Source of the DNA: Streptomyces collinus Tu 365
GTDB lineage: Bacteria > Actinomycetota > Actinomycetes > Streptomycetales > Streptomycetaceae
Length of the DNA stretch: 64,000 nt
Reading direction: 5' to 3'
Assembly (NCBI RefSeq): GCF_000444875.1
Contig: NC_021985.1
Location: 3,977,535-4,041,534, forward strand
Below, one piece after another: positions 52,230 through 60,484 of this stretch. Made by a program: the position numbers and the translations under genes. How positions within the stretch are numbered: the stretch's first letter is position 1; every line of letters starts with the position of its first letter. The notes under the pieces are model-generated. The model was not told the origin of the DNA, ran no database searches, and was given only the letters and a program-made list of their open reading frames with translations.

Positions 52230-52275
52230 CGAAAATATCTTTCATTGGTGACCAACGACGTGAAGGAAATTTTCG
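52230..52275. promoter_or_regulatory. candidate MurR/RpiR operators around the regulator start
   Basis: Two GAAA/TTTC-type sites: GAAAATATCTTTC (52231-52243) and GAAATTTTC (52266-52274). The outer CGAAAAT/ATTTTCG arms are also inverted copies. They flank the GTG start codon, which fits autorepression of the regulator. Confidence 0.5.
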
Positions 52276-53153
52276 GCGGTCCGGGTGGCTCGCTCGCCGC
52301 CAAGGTGCGCACCCTCGCCCCTTCCATGACCCGCTCGATGCAGCGGGTCGCCGAGGCGGTCGCGAACGACCCGGCCGGCTGCGCCGCCCTCACGGTCACC
52401 GGTCTGGCCGAACTCACCGGGACCAGCGAGGCGACGGTGGTGCGGACCGCCCGCCTGCTGGGCTATCCCGGCTACCGCGACCTGCGCCTCGCCCTCGCCG
52501 GCCTCGCCGCGCAGCAGCAGTCGGGCCGGGCCCCGGCCATCACGACCGACATCGCGGTGGACGACCCGCTGGCCGACGTCGTCGCCAAGCTCGCCTACGA
52601 GGAGCAGCAGACGCTCGCCGACACGGCCGCCTCACTGGACACCGGCCAGCTCGGCGCGGCCGTCGCCGCGCTCGCCGGCGCCCGCCGCACCGACGTGTAC
52701 GGCATCGGGGCCTCGGGTCTCGTCGCCCAGGACCTGACGCAGAAGCTGCTGCGCATAGGGCTCATAGCCCACGCGCACAGCGATCCGCATCTCGCCGTGA
52801 CCAACGCGGTGCAGCTGCGCACGGGCGACGTGGCGATCGCCATCACCCACTCCGGCTCGACGGGGGACGTCATAGAGCCGCTGCGGGTCGCCTTCGAGCA
52901 CGGGGCGACGACGGTGGCCATCACCGGCCGCCCGGAGTCGCCGGTCACCCAGTACGCCGACCACGTCCTGACCACCTCCACCTCCCGGGAGAGCGAGCTG
53001 CGGCCCGCCGCCATGTCCTCCCGGACCAGCCAACTGCTGGTGGTGGACTGCCTGTTCGTCGGAGTCGCGCAGCGGACCTACGAGAGCGCGGCGCCCGCGC
53101 TGGCCGCCTCCTACGAGGCGCTGGCCCACCGGCACCGCACCCGGCCCAGGTGA
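52248..53153 (+). CDS. MurR/RpiR family transcriptional regulator
   Basis: 301 residues. The N-terminal HTH_6 (RSMQRVAEAVANDPAG, LAELTGTSEATVVRTARLLG) is followed by an SIS sugar-phosphate domain (YGIGASGLVAQDLTQKL, AIAITHSGSTGDVIEPLRVA near residue 200). It presumably senses MurNAc-6-phosphate and represses murQ and the PTS gene downstream, as MurR does in other bacteria. GTG 52248 was chosen; TTG 52245 would add one residue. It lies 45 bases before murQ in the same direction. Confidence 0.9.
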   Translation: MTNDVKEIFGGPGGSLAAKVRTLAPSMTRSMQRVAEAVANDPAGCAALTVTGLAELTGTSEATVVRTARLLGYPGYRDLRLALAGLAAQQQSGRAPAITTDIAVDDPLADVVAKLAYEEQQTLADTAASLDTGQLGAAVAALAGARRTDVYGIGASGLVAQDLTQKLLRIGLIAHAHSDPHLAVTNAVQLRTGDVAIAITHSGSTGDVIEPLRVAFEHGATTVAITGRPESPVTQYADHVLTTSTSRESELRPAAMSSRTSQLLVVDCLFVGVAQRTYESAAPALAASYEALAHRHRTRPR

Positions 53154-53198
53154 GTGAACGCACGAGAACCGGCACCCGAACCGAGGAAGCCACCCCCC

Positions 53199-54122
53199 AT
53201 GACCTCCCATGACCTGCGCAGTGAGCTGGAGTCCCTCACCACCGAGGCGTTCCGGCCCGACCTCGCCGAGATCGATCGGCTGTCCACCCTCGACATCGCG
53301 CGCCTGATGAACGGTGAGGACGCGGGCGTGCCCGCCGCCGTCGCCGCCCGGCTGCCGCAGATCGCCGCCGCCATCGACGCCGTGGCCGCCCGCATGTCCC
53401 GCGGCGGCCGCCTGGTCTACGCCGGCGCCGGCACCGCCGGACGCCTCGGGGTGCTCGACGCCTCCGAGTGCCCGCCCACCTTCAACACCGACCCGGCCCA
53501 GGTCGTCGGCCTGATCGCGGGCGGCCCGCAGGCCATGGTCACCTCGGTCGAGGGCGCCGAGGACTCGCGCGAACTGGCCCGCCGGGACCTGGCGGCGCTG
53601 GGGCTCGGCCCCGACGACACCGTCGTGGGGATCTCCGCCTCCGGCCGGACCCCGTACGCCATCGGCGCGGTCGAGCACGCCCGCGCGCTCGGCGCCCTGA
53701 CCGTCGGACTCGCCTGCAACGAGCACAGCGCCCTGGCGGCCGCCGCCGAGCACGGCATCGAGGTCGTGGTCGGCCCCGAGCTGATCACCGGCTCGACCCG
53801 GCTGAAGGCCGGCACCGCGCAGAAGCTGGTGCTCAACATGCTGTCGACGATCACGATGGTCCGCCTGGGCAAGACCTACGGGAACCTGATGGTCGACGTG
53901 CGCGCCTCCAACGACAAGCTGCGGGCCCGCTCCCGCCGGATCGTCGCGCTGGCCACCGGAGCCCCCGAGGAGGAGATCGAGAAGGCGCTCACCGAGTCGG
54001 GCGGCGAGGTGAAGAACGCGATCCTCGCCCTCCTCACCGGTGTCGACGGCCCGACGGCCGCCCGCCTTCTGGAGGACTCCGGCGGCCATCTGCGCGCCGC
54101 GCTGGCCGCGGCGGCCACCTGA
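53199..54122 (+). CDS. murQ: N-acetylmuramic acid 6-phosphate etherase
   Basis: 307 residues. It cleaves the lactyl ether of MurNAc-6-phosphate to GlcNAc-6-phosphate and D-lactate in wall recycling. The SIS fold shows RLVYAGAGTAGRLGVLDASE near residue 70 with the catalytic-type Glu, VGISASGRTPYAIGAVEHA near 150, and the C-terminal ITGSTRLKAGTAQKLVLNML. ATG 53199 opens directly on the family N-terminus. Only 16 bases separate it from the PTS gene. Confidence 0.95.
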   Translation: MTSHDLRSELESLTTEAFRPDLAEIDRLSTLDIARLMNGEDAGVPAAVAARLPQIAAAIDAVAARMSRGGRLVYAGAGTAGRLGVLDASECPPTFNTDPAQVVGLIAGGPQAMVTSVEGAEDSRELARRDLAALGLGPDDTVVGISASGRTPYAIGAVEHARALGALTVGLACNEHSALAAAAEHGIEVVVGPELITGSTRLKAGTAQKLVLNMLSTITMVRLGKTYGNLMVDVRASNDKLRARSRRIVALATGAPEEEIEKALTESGGEVKNAILALLTGVDGPTAARLLEDSGGHLRAALAAAAT

Positions 54123-54138
54123 CGCGCACGCTCGGGGC

Positions 54139-55548
54139 GTGCGCAACGACCCCGCCTCCACCGCAGCCGCCGTCCTCGCCCGGGCCGGCGGCCCCGGGAA
54201 CGTCACGTCCGTCGCCCACTGCATGACCCGGCTCCGCCTCGGCGTCGCCGAACCGGCGGCGGTCGACGCGGAGGGGCTGCGCGCACTGCCCGGGGTGCTC
54301 GGGGTGGTGACGGACGGCGCCGGCGTGCAGATCGTGCTGGGTCCTGGGGTGGTCGAGGAGGTCACGGCACGCGCCGAGGCCCTGGTACGGGAGGCCGGTC
54401 CCGCGCCCGCGCGGCCGGCCGGCCCGGACGCCGGGGCGGGCGCCGGGGCGGGCGCTGCGGCTCCCCGGCCCGAGGCGACGCCGGTCAAGGCCCTGCTGCG
54501 CCGCGTCGCGAACGTCTTCGTCCCGCTCATCCCCGCCCTGATCGGCTGCGGTGTCCTCGCGGGCCTGAACGGTCTGCTGCTCAACTCCGGCCTGCTGCCC
54601 GCCCTCACCCCGGCGCTGACCGCCGTCGCCTCCGGCTTCATGGCGCTGATCGCCGTGTTCGTCGGGCACAACACGGCCAAGGAGTTCGGCGGTACGCCGG
54701 TGCTCGGTGGCGCGGTGGCGGCCGTGGTCGTGTACCCGGGCGTGGCCAAGGTGACGGCGTTCGGGGTGCACCTGGTGCCGGGCCAGGGCGGGGTGCTCGG
54801 CGCGCTCGCGGCGGCGCTGCTGGCCACGCGGGTGGAGAAGTGGTGCCGGGGCCGGGTGCCCGGTGCGCTGGACGTCCTCCTCACCCCCACGGTGACCGTC
54901 CTGGTCTCCGGCCTGGCCACTCTGTACGGCCTGATGTACGCGGCCGGGGTGGTCGCCGCCGCCATCGGCGTGGCGGCGGACTGGCTGCTGGCCACGACCG
55001 GGCCCGCCGCCGGGCTCATCCTCGGCGGCCTGTTCCTGCCCCTGGTCATGCTGGGCCTGCACCAGGCCCTCATCCCCATCCACACCACGCTCATCGCCCA
55101 GCAGGGCTACACGGTCCTGCTGCCCCTCCTCGCCATGGCGGGCGCGGGCCAGGTGGGCGCGGCGCTCGCGGTCTACGTCCGGCTGCGCCACGACGTCCCG
55201 CTGCGCACGACGATCCGCTCGGCGCTCCCGGCCGGGCTGCTGGGCGTGGGCGAGCCGCTGATCTACGGGGTCTCGCTGCCGCTGGGCCGCCCGTTCGTGA
55301 CCGCCTGTGCGGGCGGGGCGGCGGGCGGGGCCTTCGTCGGCTTCTTCGCGATGCTCGGCGACAAGGTGGGGGCGACGGCCATCGGCCCGTCGGGCTGGGC
55401 ACTGTTCCCCCTGCTCGCGGGCAACCGCGGCCCCCTGACGGCGGCGGCCGTCTACGGCGGCGGCCTGCTCACCGGATACGCGGTCGGCTTCGCGGCGACG
55501 TACCTCTTCGGCTTCACCGACCGCTCCCGCACGGCGACGCCGGCGTGA
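54139..55548 (+). CDS. PTS EIIBC component, MurP-like
   Basis: 469 residues. Residues 1-85 are an EIIB domain with the phosphorylated Cys in TSVAHCMTRLRLGV. A Pro/Ala/Gly-rich linker joins ten-segment EIIC, marked by GVGEPLIYGVSLPLGRPF and GDKVGATAIGPSGWALFP. No EIIA domain is present, as in the MurNAc transporter MurP, so it relies on another EIIA. In the murQ operon the likely substrate is MurNAc, imported and phosphorylated at C6. The start is GTG 54139. Its 3' end is the first copy of a tandemly repeated segment. Confidence 0.9.
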   Translation: MRNDPASTAAAVLARAGGPGNVTSVAHCMTRLRLGVAEPAAVDAEGLRALPGVLGVVTDGAGVQIVLGPGVVEEVTARAEALVREAGPAPARPAGPDAGAGAGAGAAAPRPEATPVKALLRRVANVFVPLIPALIGCGVLAGLNGLLLNSGLLPALTPALTAVASGFMALIAVFVGHNTAKEFGGTPVLGGAVAAVVVYPGVAKVTAFGVHLVPGQGGVLGALAAALLATRVEKWCRGRVPGALDVLLTPTVTVLVSGLATLYGLMYAAGVVAAAIGVAADWLLATTGPAAGLILGGLFLPLVMLGLHQALIPIHTTLIAQQGYTVLLPLLAMAGAGQVGAALAVYVRLRHDVPLRTTIRSALPAGLLGVGEPLIYGVSLPLGRPFVTACAGGAAGGAFVGFFAMLGDKVGATAIGPSGWALFPLLAGNRGPLTAAAVYGGGLLTGYAVGFAATYLFGFTDRSRTATPA

Positions 55549-55842
55549 GGCACCGAGGGGTCCGGTCCCCGAGCACGACGTACCCGTCGGCTTCACCGAC
55601 CGCTCCCGCGCGGCGACGCCGGCGTGACACACCGCGGGGTCCGGTCACCCGAGCACGACGATATGCCGCCCCCCTCACCGGCCGCTCCCGCGCTGCCGCG
55701 TCGGCGTGACGCGCCGTAGGGCCGTAGGGCCGTAGGGCCCGGTCGCCCCGAGCACCACCCACCCCGTCGGCTTCACCGCCCGCCCCGCCTCACTCGGCCA
55801 CATCCGCGTGACGGACCGACGGGCCCGGTCGTTGGCCCGGGC
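55510..55842. repeat. four decaying copies of the 3' end of the PTS gene
   Basis: The last ~40 bases of the gene (GGCTTCACCGACCGCTCCCG to the stop) plus ~40 following bases recur with aligned TCACCG positions at 55514, 55593, 55675 and 55773, each less similar than the last. Between copies 3 and 4 is an exact triplet of CCGTAGGG (55714-55737). No gene is supported in this 294-base space. Confidence 0.88.
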
Positions 55843-56067
55843 ATGATGAAGACGCTCCTGACCACCGCCGCCCTCACGGTGTGCGCCGCCGCCCTGGCCG
55901 CGCCCGCCCACGCCGACGGCAGGGCCGACGGCCACTGGACCGCCACCGGCACCGCACGCTGCGCAGGGGACCTCGCGCTGCCCGCGCTGGCGAGCGTGGC
56001 GCCGCTGCCCAAGTCGGACGCCGCCCCCGCGTGCGGCGCCGACAGCCTCCTGCACCACGGCCGCTGA
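55843..56067 (+). CDS. small secreted protein, 74 residues
   Basis: A signal peptide (LLTTAALTVCAAALAAPAHA) and a short mature part of ~50 residues with two cysteines (TARCAGDL, PACGADS). It could be a disulfide-bonded surface or signalling peptide. No Shine-Dalgarno is visible and no family is recognised; the clear signal sequence is the main support. Confidence 0.5.
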   Translation: MMKTLLTTAALTVCAAALAAPAHADGRADGHWTATGTARCAGDLALPALASVAPLPKSDAAPACGADSLLHHGR

Positions 56068-56123
56068 CCGGCGCACGACTCCGCGTTCGCGACCGCGCGG
56101 CACGCCCCGGCTCCCCGGCGCGC

Positions 56124-56129
56124 TACCGT
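56124..56129 (+). promoter_or_regulatory. -10 hexamer of a leaderless promoter
   Basis: TACCGT ends six bases before ATG 56136. Confidence 0.5.
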
Positions 56130-56135
56130 CGAACG

Positions 56136-56708
56136 ATGAACCACGCCCAGCTCACCGCCCTGGGCCGTGCCCTCCGCCTGGTAGGGGAGCACGGGGAGGC
56201 GCTCTCGGCCGACACACCGGACGCGCGGCTGCACGAGATCAAGGCAGATCTCAGGCGCGCCCTCGACCTGCTCGACGAGAGCGTCACGGCCGGCGCGCCC
56301 ACGACCCGCTGCCCCGAGCACCCGCAGGGCCCCGTCGACGAGAGCGCGCCCGACCGGTGCCTGCTCTGCGAGACCAGGCGCCGGGCCGCCCGGCGGTCGG
56401 AGTTCCAGGGCGGCAGGCCGCGGGCGACCGAGGCGCCCGCCTCCGGCCAGTCGCGGTACGGCGTCCGCGCCGACCGGCCCCAGCCCCAGCAGCGGTGGCT
56501 GCCGGAGGCGTGGAACGGCCGCGAGTGGCAGCTGTGCGGGACGCCCCGGCGGGACCGGCACGAGGCGGAGGCCTATCTGGCCGCCCAGCGGCGCGGGTCC
56601 CGGCCGGCGATGGCGTACCGGCTCGTGCACGAGTTCACCGACTACGAGGTGCTCCGGATCTGGGGCACCCCGGTCCAGGTCGACATCGAGCCGATGGGCA
56701 ACCTCTAG
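56136..56708 (+). CDS. conserved hypothetical protein with Cys motifs
   Basis: 190 residues. A helical N-terminus (LRLVGEHGEALSADTPDARLHEIK) is followed by TTRCPEHP...CLLCETRRR, whose Cys/His spacing could bind zinc, and a C-terminal basic/Trp-rich domain (RWLPEAWNGREWQLCGTPRRDRH). No family recognised. The start is supported by the -10 hexamer six bases upstream. It converges on the OYE gene 24 bases away. Confidence 0.7.
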   Translation: MNHAQLTALGRALRLVGEHGEALSADTPDARLHEIKADLRRALDLLDESVTAGAPTTRCPEHPQGPVDESAPDRCLLCETRRRAARRSEFQGGRPRATEAPASGQSRYGVRADRPQPQQRWLPEAWNGREWQLCGTPRRDRHEAEAYLAAQRRGSRPAMAYRLVHEFTDYEVLRIWGTPVQVDIEPMGNL

Positions 56709-56732
56709 GCGCCCCTCTCCCGGGGCCCCGGC

Positions 56733-57860
56733 TCAGCTCAGGGTCTTCAGCGCGGCGGCGTCGTAGGGCTTGAGGTCCTCGAAGCGGTCGGCGAGCACCT
56801 TGGCCGCCCAGTCCGGGTCCTGGAGCAGGGCGCGGCCGACGGCGACCATGTCGAACTCGTCGGACTCCATGCGGTCCAGCAGGTTGTCGATCCCCTTGAC
56901 CGGGGATCCCTGGCCCTGGAAGGCGCCGGTGAAGTCGCCGTCGAGGCCGACCGAGCCGACGGTGATGACGGGCTTGCCGGTCAGCTTCTTCGTCCAGCCC
57001 GCGAGGTTCAGGTCGGAGCCGTCGAACTCGGGCAGCCAGTAGCGGCGGGTGGAGGCGTGGAAGACGTCGACGCCCGCGGCGGCCAGCGGGGTGAGTATGG
57101 CCTCCAGCTCCTCGGGGGTCTCGGCGAGCCGGGCGGTGTAGTCCTGCTGCTTCCACTGGGAGTAGCGGAAGATCACCGGGAACTCGGGGGACACGGCAGC
57201 GCGGACCGCCGCGACGATCTCCGCGGAGAACTTCGCCCGGGCGACGGGGTCACCGCCGTAGGCGTCGGTACGGCGGTTGGTGCCCTCCCAGAGGAACTGG
57301 TCGAGGAGGTAGCCGTGGGCGCCGTGGATCTCCACGCCGTCGAACCCGATGCGCTCGGCGTCGGCGGCGGCCCGGGCGAACGCGCCGATGACGTCGTCGA
57401 GGTCCTGCTGGGTCATCGCCTTGCCGGTGGCCTCGGCGCCCGCGGTGACGAGACCGGAGGGGCCCATCGCGGGGGCGTCGGGGAAGGGGTTCTGGCCCTG
57501 CTCGCGGACCATGCCGATGTGCCAGAGCTGCGGGACGATCGTGCCGCCGGCCGCGTGCACGTCCTCGGCCACCTTCGCCCAGCCCGCGAGCTGCTCCTCC
57601 CCGTGGAACCGCGGGACGCGACCGCTGTTCCCGGCGGAGTCGTGGCCCACGTACGTGCCCTCGGTGACGATCAGCCCGACACCGGCGGCGGCACGGCGCG
57701 CGTAGTACGACCGCACGTCCTCACCGGGTACGCCGCCCGGCGAGAACATCCGGGTCATGGGCGCCATGACGATCCGGTTGGGCACCGTGAGCCCGTTCAG
57801 CGCGATCGGACGGGAGAGGATCTGGGCCGCGCGGGAGGTGGCGGGAGGCGTGACGGTCAC
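56733..57860 (-). CDS. NADH:flavin oxidoreductase of the Old Yellow Enzyme family
   Basis: 375 residues, an FMN TIM barrel. PIALNGLTVPNRIVMAPMTRM at residue ~20 and FDGVEIHGAHGYLLDQFLWE near 180 (the HxxH substrate pair) are diagnostic, with ITVGSVGLDGDFTGAF near 315 for the FMN phosphate site. These reduce activated C=C bonds of enones and nitro compounds and detoxify electrophiles. GTG 57860 has GAGGAG nine bases upstream. ACCGGT with near-symmetric flanks (57890-57899) lies upstream as a possible regulator site. Confidence 0.92.
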   Translation of the reverse strand: MTVTPPATSRAAQILSRPIALNGLTVPNRIVMAPMTRMFSPGGVPGEDVRSYYARRAAAGVGLIVTEGTYVGHDSAGNSGRVPRFHGEEQLAGWAKVAEDVHAAGGTIVPQLWHIGMVREQGQNPFPDAPAMGPSGLVTAGAEATGKAMTQQDLDDVIGAFARAAADAERIGFDGVEIHGAHGYLLDQFLWEGTNRRTDAYGGDPVARAKFSAEIVAAVRAAVSPEFPVIFRYSQWKQQDYTARLAETPEELEAILTPLAAAGVDVFHASTRRYWLPEFDGSDLNLAGWTKKLTGKPVITVGSVGLDGDFTGAFQGQGSPVKGIDNLLDRMESDEFDMVAVGRALLQDPDWAAKVLADRFEDLKPYDAAALKTLS

Positions 57861-57974
57861 GTGGGAGCTCCTCGTGAGTGACAGGGTCAACCGGTCGGTA
57901 TGTGAGCATGCATTGTTGCAGCTCCTTAAGTAACGGTCTCCCCGCCGCCCCCCATTCCGCAACGGTGGGACCCG

Positions 57975-58277
57975 TCAGGTGACGCCTCTCACGCTCTCGT
58001 GGTTCAGCCGCCGCACCCGCTCCCGCAGCGCCTCCCCCGGCGGGGCCGGCTCGACGGGCACTCGGTCCAGCGCGGCCGCGAGCCGGGACGCCACGGTGAG
58101 ATTGCAGCGGCCGAGGTCGACCAGGGCGTACGGGTCCTCGTCCGAGACGCTCAGCGGGTCGACCCGGAGCGAGGGCAGGACGATGCCGACTCCACACAGG
58201 GCTGCGCGCAGCCGTTCGACCGCTTCCCCGGCCGTCCGGGCGGGCCGCTCGTCCATGTCCTTCTTCGTCGTCTCCAC
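57975..58277 (-). CDS. small conserved hypothetical protein next to the XRE regulator
   Basis: 100 residues from GTG 58277, preceded by GGAGGAA. It is helical with a short beta stretch: RTAGEAVERLRAALCGVGIVLPS, VDLGRCNLTVASRLAAALD, ALRERVRRLNHES. It is divergent from the XRE/DUF397 pair, a position often taken by small regulators in WhiJ-type clusters of Streptomyces; that role is inference. Confidence 0.75.
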   Translation of the reverse strand: METTKKDMDERPARTAGEAVERLRAALCGVGIVLPSLRVDPLSVSDEDPYALVDLGRCNLTVASRLAAALDRVPVEPAPPGEALRERVRRLNHESVRGVT

Positions 58278-58391
58278 TGGGCCATTTCCTCCACGCTGAG
58301 TGCCGGTGTTCACCACACAGCGTGGCCACCGACGCCTAACCTGGCCAGACGCGGCGTCCCAACAGCAGTGTTTGTAGGACGAGGAGTTGCC

Positions 58392-59231
58392 ATGCCGGGA
58401 CCGAAGGACCTCGACCCGTCGTCGTCACCGCGCGCCTTGCTGGGCGCCGAGTTACGGCACGCCCGTGAGCGGAAGGGGCTGAGTCAGGACCAGTTGGGCC
58501 ATCGGCTGTTCGTGAGCGGGTCCTTCATCGGGCAACTGGAGGCGGGAACACGACGGATGCAGCCGGACTGCGCGCGCATGCTGGACGAAGCACTGGAGAC
58601 GGACGGCTTCTTCCAACGGAACTGCGGGGCGGCGGCCAAGTCGAAGTTCGAGGAGCACTTCGAGGCGGTGGCGGAGGCCGAGGCTCAAGCCACCGCGATC
58701 AGGGAGTACACCCCACTCCTGATCCCCGGGCTGCTGCAGACGCGCGCGTACGCACAGGCCGTGAACCGCGCGCACGACCCGATGGCACCGGAGGAGACCA
58801 TCGAGGAGTGGACGGAAGGCCGGATGGAGCGGGTCCGTCTGCTCGACCATCCAACAAAGCCGCTGTTGTGGGCCGTGCTCGACGAAGCGTCGTTGCGACG
58901 GGAGACGGGAGGTCGGGCGGTGATGGCGGAGGTTCTGCGCCACGTCGCCGGGCTGGCCCGCCGGAACCGGGCCATCGTGCAGGTACTCCCGTTCAGCGCG
59001 GGGGCGCACGCGGCGATGCAGAGTGACCTGAAGCTGATGGAGTTCGCGGACGCCCCTCCGTTGGTCTATCACGAGGGGGTGCGCACGGGGCGGGTGGAGG
59101 ACGACCCTGCCACCGTCGCCCACCTCAGGTTCAGGTACGACCTCCTCGTGGCCTCTGCGCTCTCGCGGGACAAGTCCCTGGCTCTCCTTGAGGCGTTGGC
59201 GGAGGATTACGCCCATGAGGAACACCCCTGA
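58392..59231 (+). CDS. XRE family regulator with DUF5753 domain (WhiJ-type)
   Basis: 279 residues. An N-terminal HTH (LRHARERKGLSQDQLGHRLF, SFIGQLEAGTRRM) is followed by DUF5753 (PLLIPGLLQTRAYAQAVN near residue 110, RQRVLPFSAG-like VLPFSAGAHAAM near 200). Such proteins pair with a DUF397 partner and influence development and antibiotic production in Streptomyces. ATG 58392 has GAGGAG at good spacing. The stop overlaps the DUF397 gene by 17 bases. Confidence 0.92.
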   Translation: MPGPKDLDPSSSPRALLGAELRHARERKGLSQDQLGHRLFVSGSFIGQLEAGTRRMQPDCARMLDEALETDGFFQRNCGAAAKSKFEEHFEAVAEAEAQATAIREYTPLLIPGLLQTRAYAQAVNRAHDPMAPEETIEEWTEGRMERVRLLDHPTKPLLWAVLDEASLRRETGGRAVMAEVLRHVAGLARRNRAIVQVLPFSAGAHAAMQSDLKLMEFADAPPLVYHEGVRTGRVEDDPATVAHLRFRYDLLVASALSRDKSLALLEALAEDYAHEEHP

Positions 59232-59415
59232 CCGCGACCTGAGCGCGGCGGTATGGATCAAGTCGAGTTACAGCGGTGGCGGCAACAACTGCCTGGAAGT
59301 CGCCACCGGTCACCCCACCCTCGTCCCCGTCCGCGACTCCAAGACCCCGCAAGGCCCGAGGCTCTCGTTCCGTCCGCAGGCGTGGTCGGCGTTCGTCGCG
59401 GGTCTCAAGCTTTGA
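59215..59415 (+). CDS. DUF397 family protein
   Basis: 66 residues, the complete DUF397 domain: AVWIKSSYSGGGNNCLEVA, then VPVRDSKTPQGPRLSFRPQAWSAFV. This is the small partner of the XRE/DUF5753 regulator, with which it overlaps and is coupled. The pair probably acts as a regulator-antagonist couple. Confidence 0.93.
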   Translation: MRNTPDRDLSAAVWIKSSYSGGGNNCLEVATGHPTLVPVRDSKTPQGPRLSFRPQAWSAFVAGLKL

Positions 59416-59538
59416 GCTTCGAGCCCTCTTCGCATGGAATGGGTAGGGCTTCAACCCACCCTCCCACCCGGCGAGTTGACGCAACGCAGCCGATTTGCCA
59501 CGCACGGTCACGAGGCTCTAGCGTCCCGCATAACGAAC

Positions 59539-59573
59539 AGCCCCCGCCAGGTGCGCCAACACCTGCGGGGGCT
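59539..59573 (+). terminator. terminator between the DUF397 and HTH genes
   Basis: AGCCCCCGC-CAGGTG pairs with CACCTG-CGGGGGCT around a short loop with a one-base bulge. It ends 30 bases before the next start. Confidence 0.7.
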
Positions 59574-59602
59574 TGACCTCCGAGATCGGAAAAGGCGATC
59601 CC

Positions 59603-60484
59603 GTGGCTGACACCAAGACTAACCCTGCCCTCCCGCCCGCGCACGCGTCCTCGCACCCGATGGCCAATCCGGGTTACGGCAAGCGCTCCGCGCCGGACCA
59701 ACACCGGCGCACCAAGCACGACTTCGGGCACCTTCCGCCCCGCGAGGCGGCCGTCGCCGCGTACGTCGACCGGCTCCCCCAGGGCGCCGACATCTCCGTG
59801 AAAACGCTGGCCAAGCAGCTTCCCTACGGCCAGTGCGCACTGCGTACGGCCCTCAACCGCATCCAGGCGGCGGGGCACTTGCGGCGTGGCAGGGAGCGGC
59901 TGGAGACGCAGGACGGGGGTTCGCGCTGGATCACCCGATCGTGGTGGTCCCGTACCGCACGCGACGACGCCTGGTGGGCGGCGTTCACGCGCGGCGCCGT
60001 ACCGGAGGACCCGCGGCCGCCCGAAAGGGCCGGGCCCACCCGCTCCCGCGCCCACGTCCTCCTCGCCGCCCTCGGGCGCACGGCACCCGTACTGTCCCTC
60101 TCCGCCGCCGAGTGCGCCGCGCTCGCCCCGCTCCTCACGGAGTGGTTCGCGCGTGGGGCCACCGACGAGGCCGTGCTCCGCGCACTGAGCGAGGGACTGC
60201 CGACACCGGTCCACCACCCGGCCGCCCTGGTCCACCGCCGCCTGGTCGACAAGCTCCCACCGGAACCGGTCCCCCACCCGGCACCCCGCCGGATCCTGGA
60301 GTGTGCGGAATGCGGGGTGCCGGGACGGCCGGAGGCCCTGCCGGGAGGCGTCTGCGGCGGCTGCCGGAGCGAACGCGCCCCCACGCGCCTCCCCACGCCC
60401 CTGACCGCCCCGGCAATCCACGCCCACGCAGACGCGATCCGGGCCTCGATGTCCCAGCGGCGGCGTGAAAGGGCACGGGGATGA
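59603..60484 (+). CDS. helix-turn-helix protein with C-terminal zinc-ribbon-like motif
   Basis: 293 residues. A winged-helix N-terminus (ISVKTLAKQLPYGQCALRTALNRIQAAGHL, residues ~60-95) is followed by an Arg/Pro-rich linker and a Cys4 cluster near residue 235 (LECAECGVPGRPE...GGVCGGCRSER) that would bind zinc. It is a putative DNA-binding regulator; family members are common in Streptomyces. GTG 59603 was chosen since the N-terminus PADTKTNP-type lead follows and AAAGG is upstream. The stop overlaps a Phd antitoxin gene by four bases (ATGA). Confidence 0.8.
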   Translation: MADTKTNPALPPAHASSHPMANPGYGKRSAPDQHRRTKHDFGHLPPREAAVAAYVDRLPQGADISVKTLAKQLPYGQCALRTALNRIQAAGHLRRGRERLETQDGGSRWITRSWWSRTARDDAWWAAFTRGAVPEDPRPPERAGPTRSRAHVLLAALGRTAPVLSLSAAECAALAPLLTEWFARGATDEAVLRALSEGLPTPVHHPAALVHRRLVDKLPPEPVPHPAPRRILECAECGVPGRPEALPGGVCGGCRSERAPTRLPTPLTAPAIHAHADAIRASMSQRRRERARG

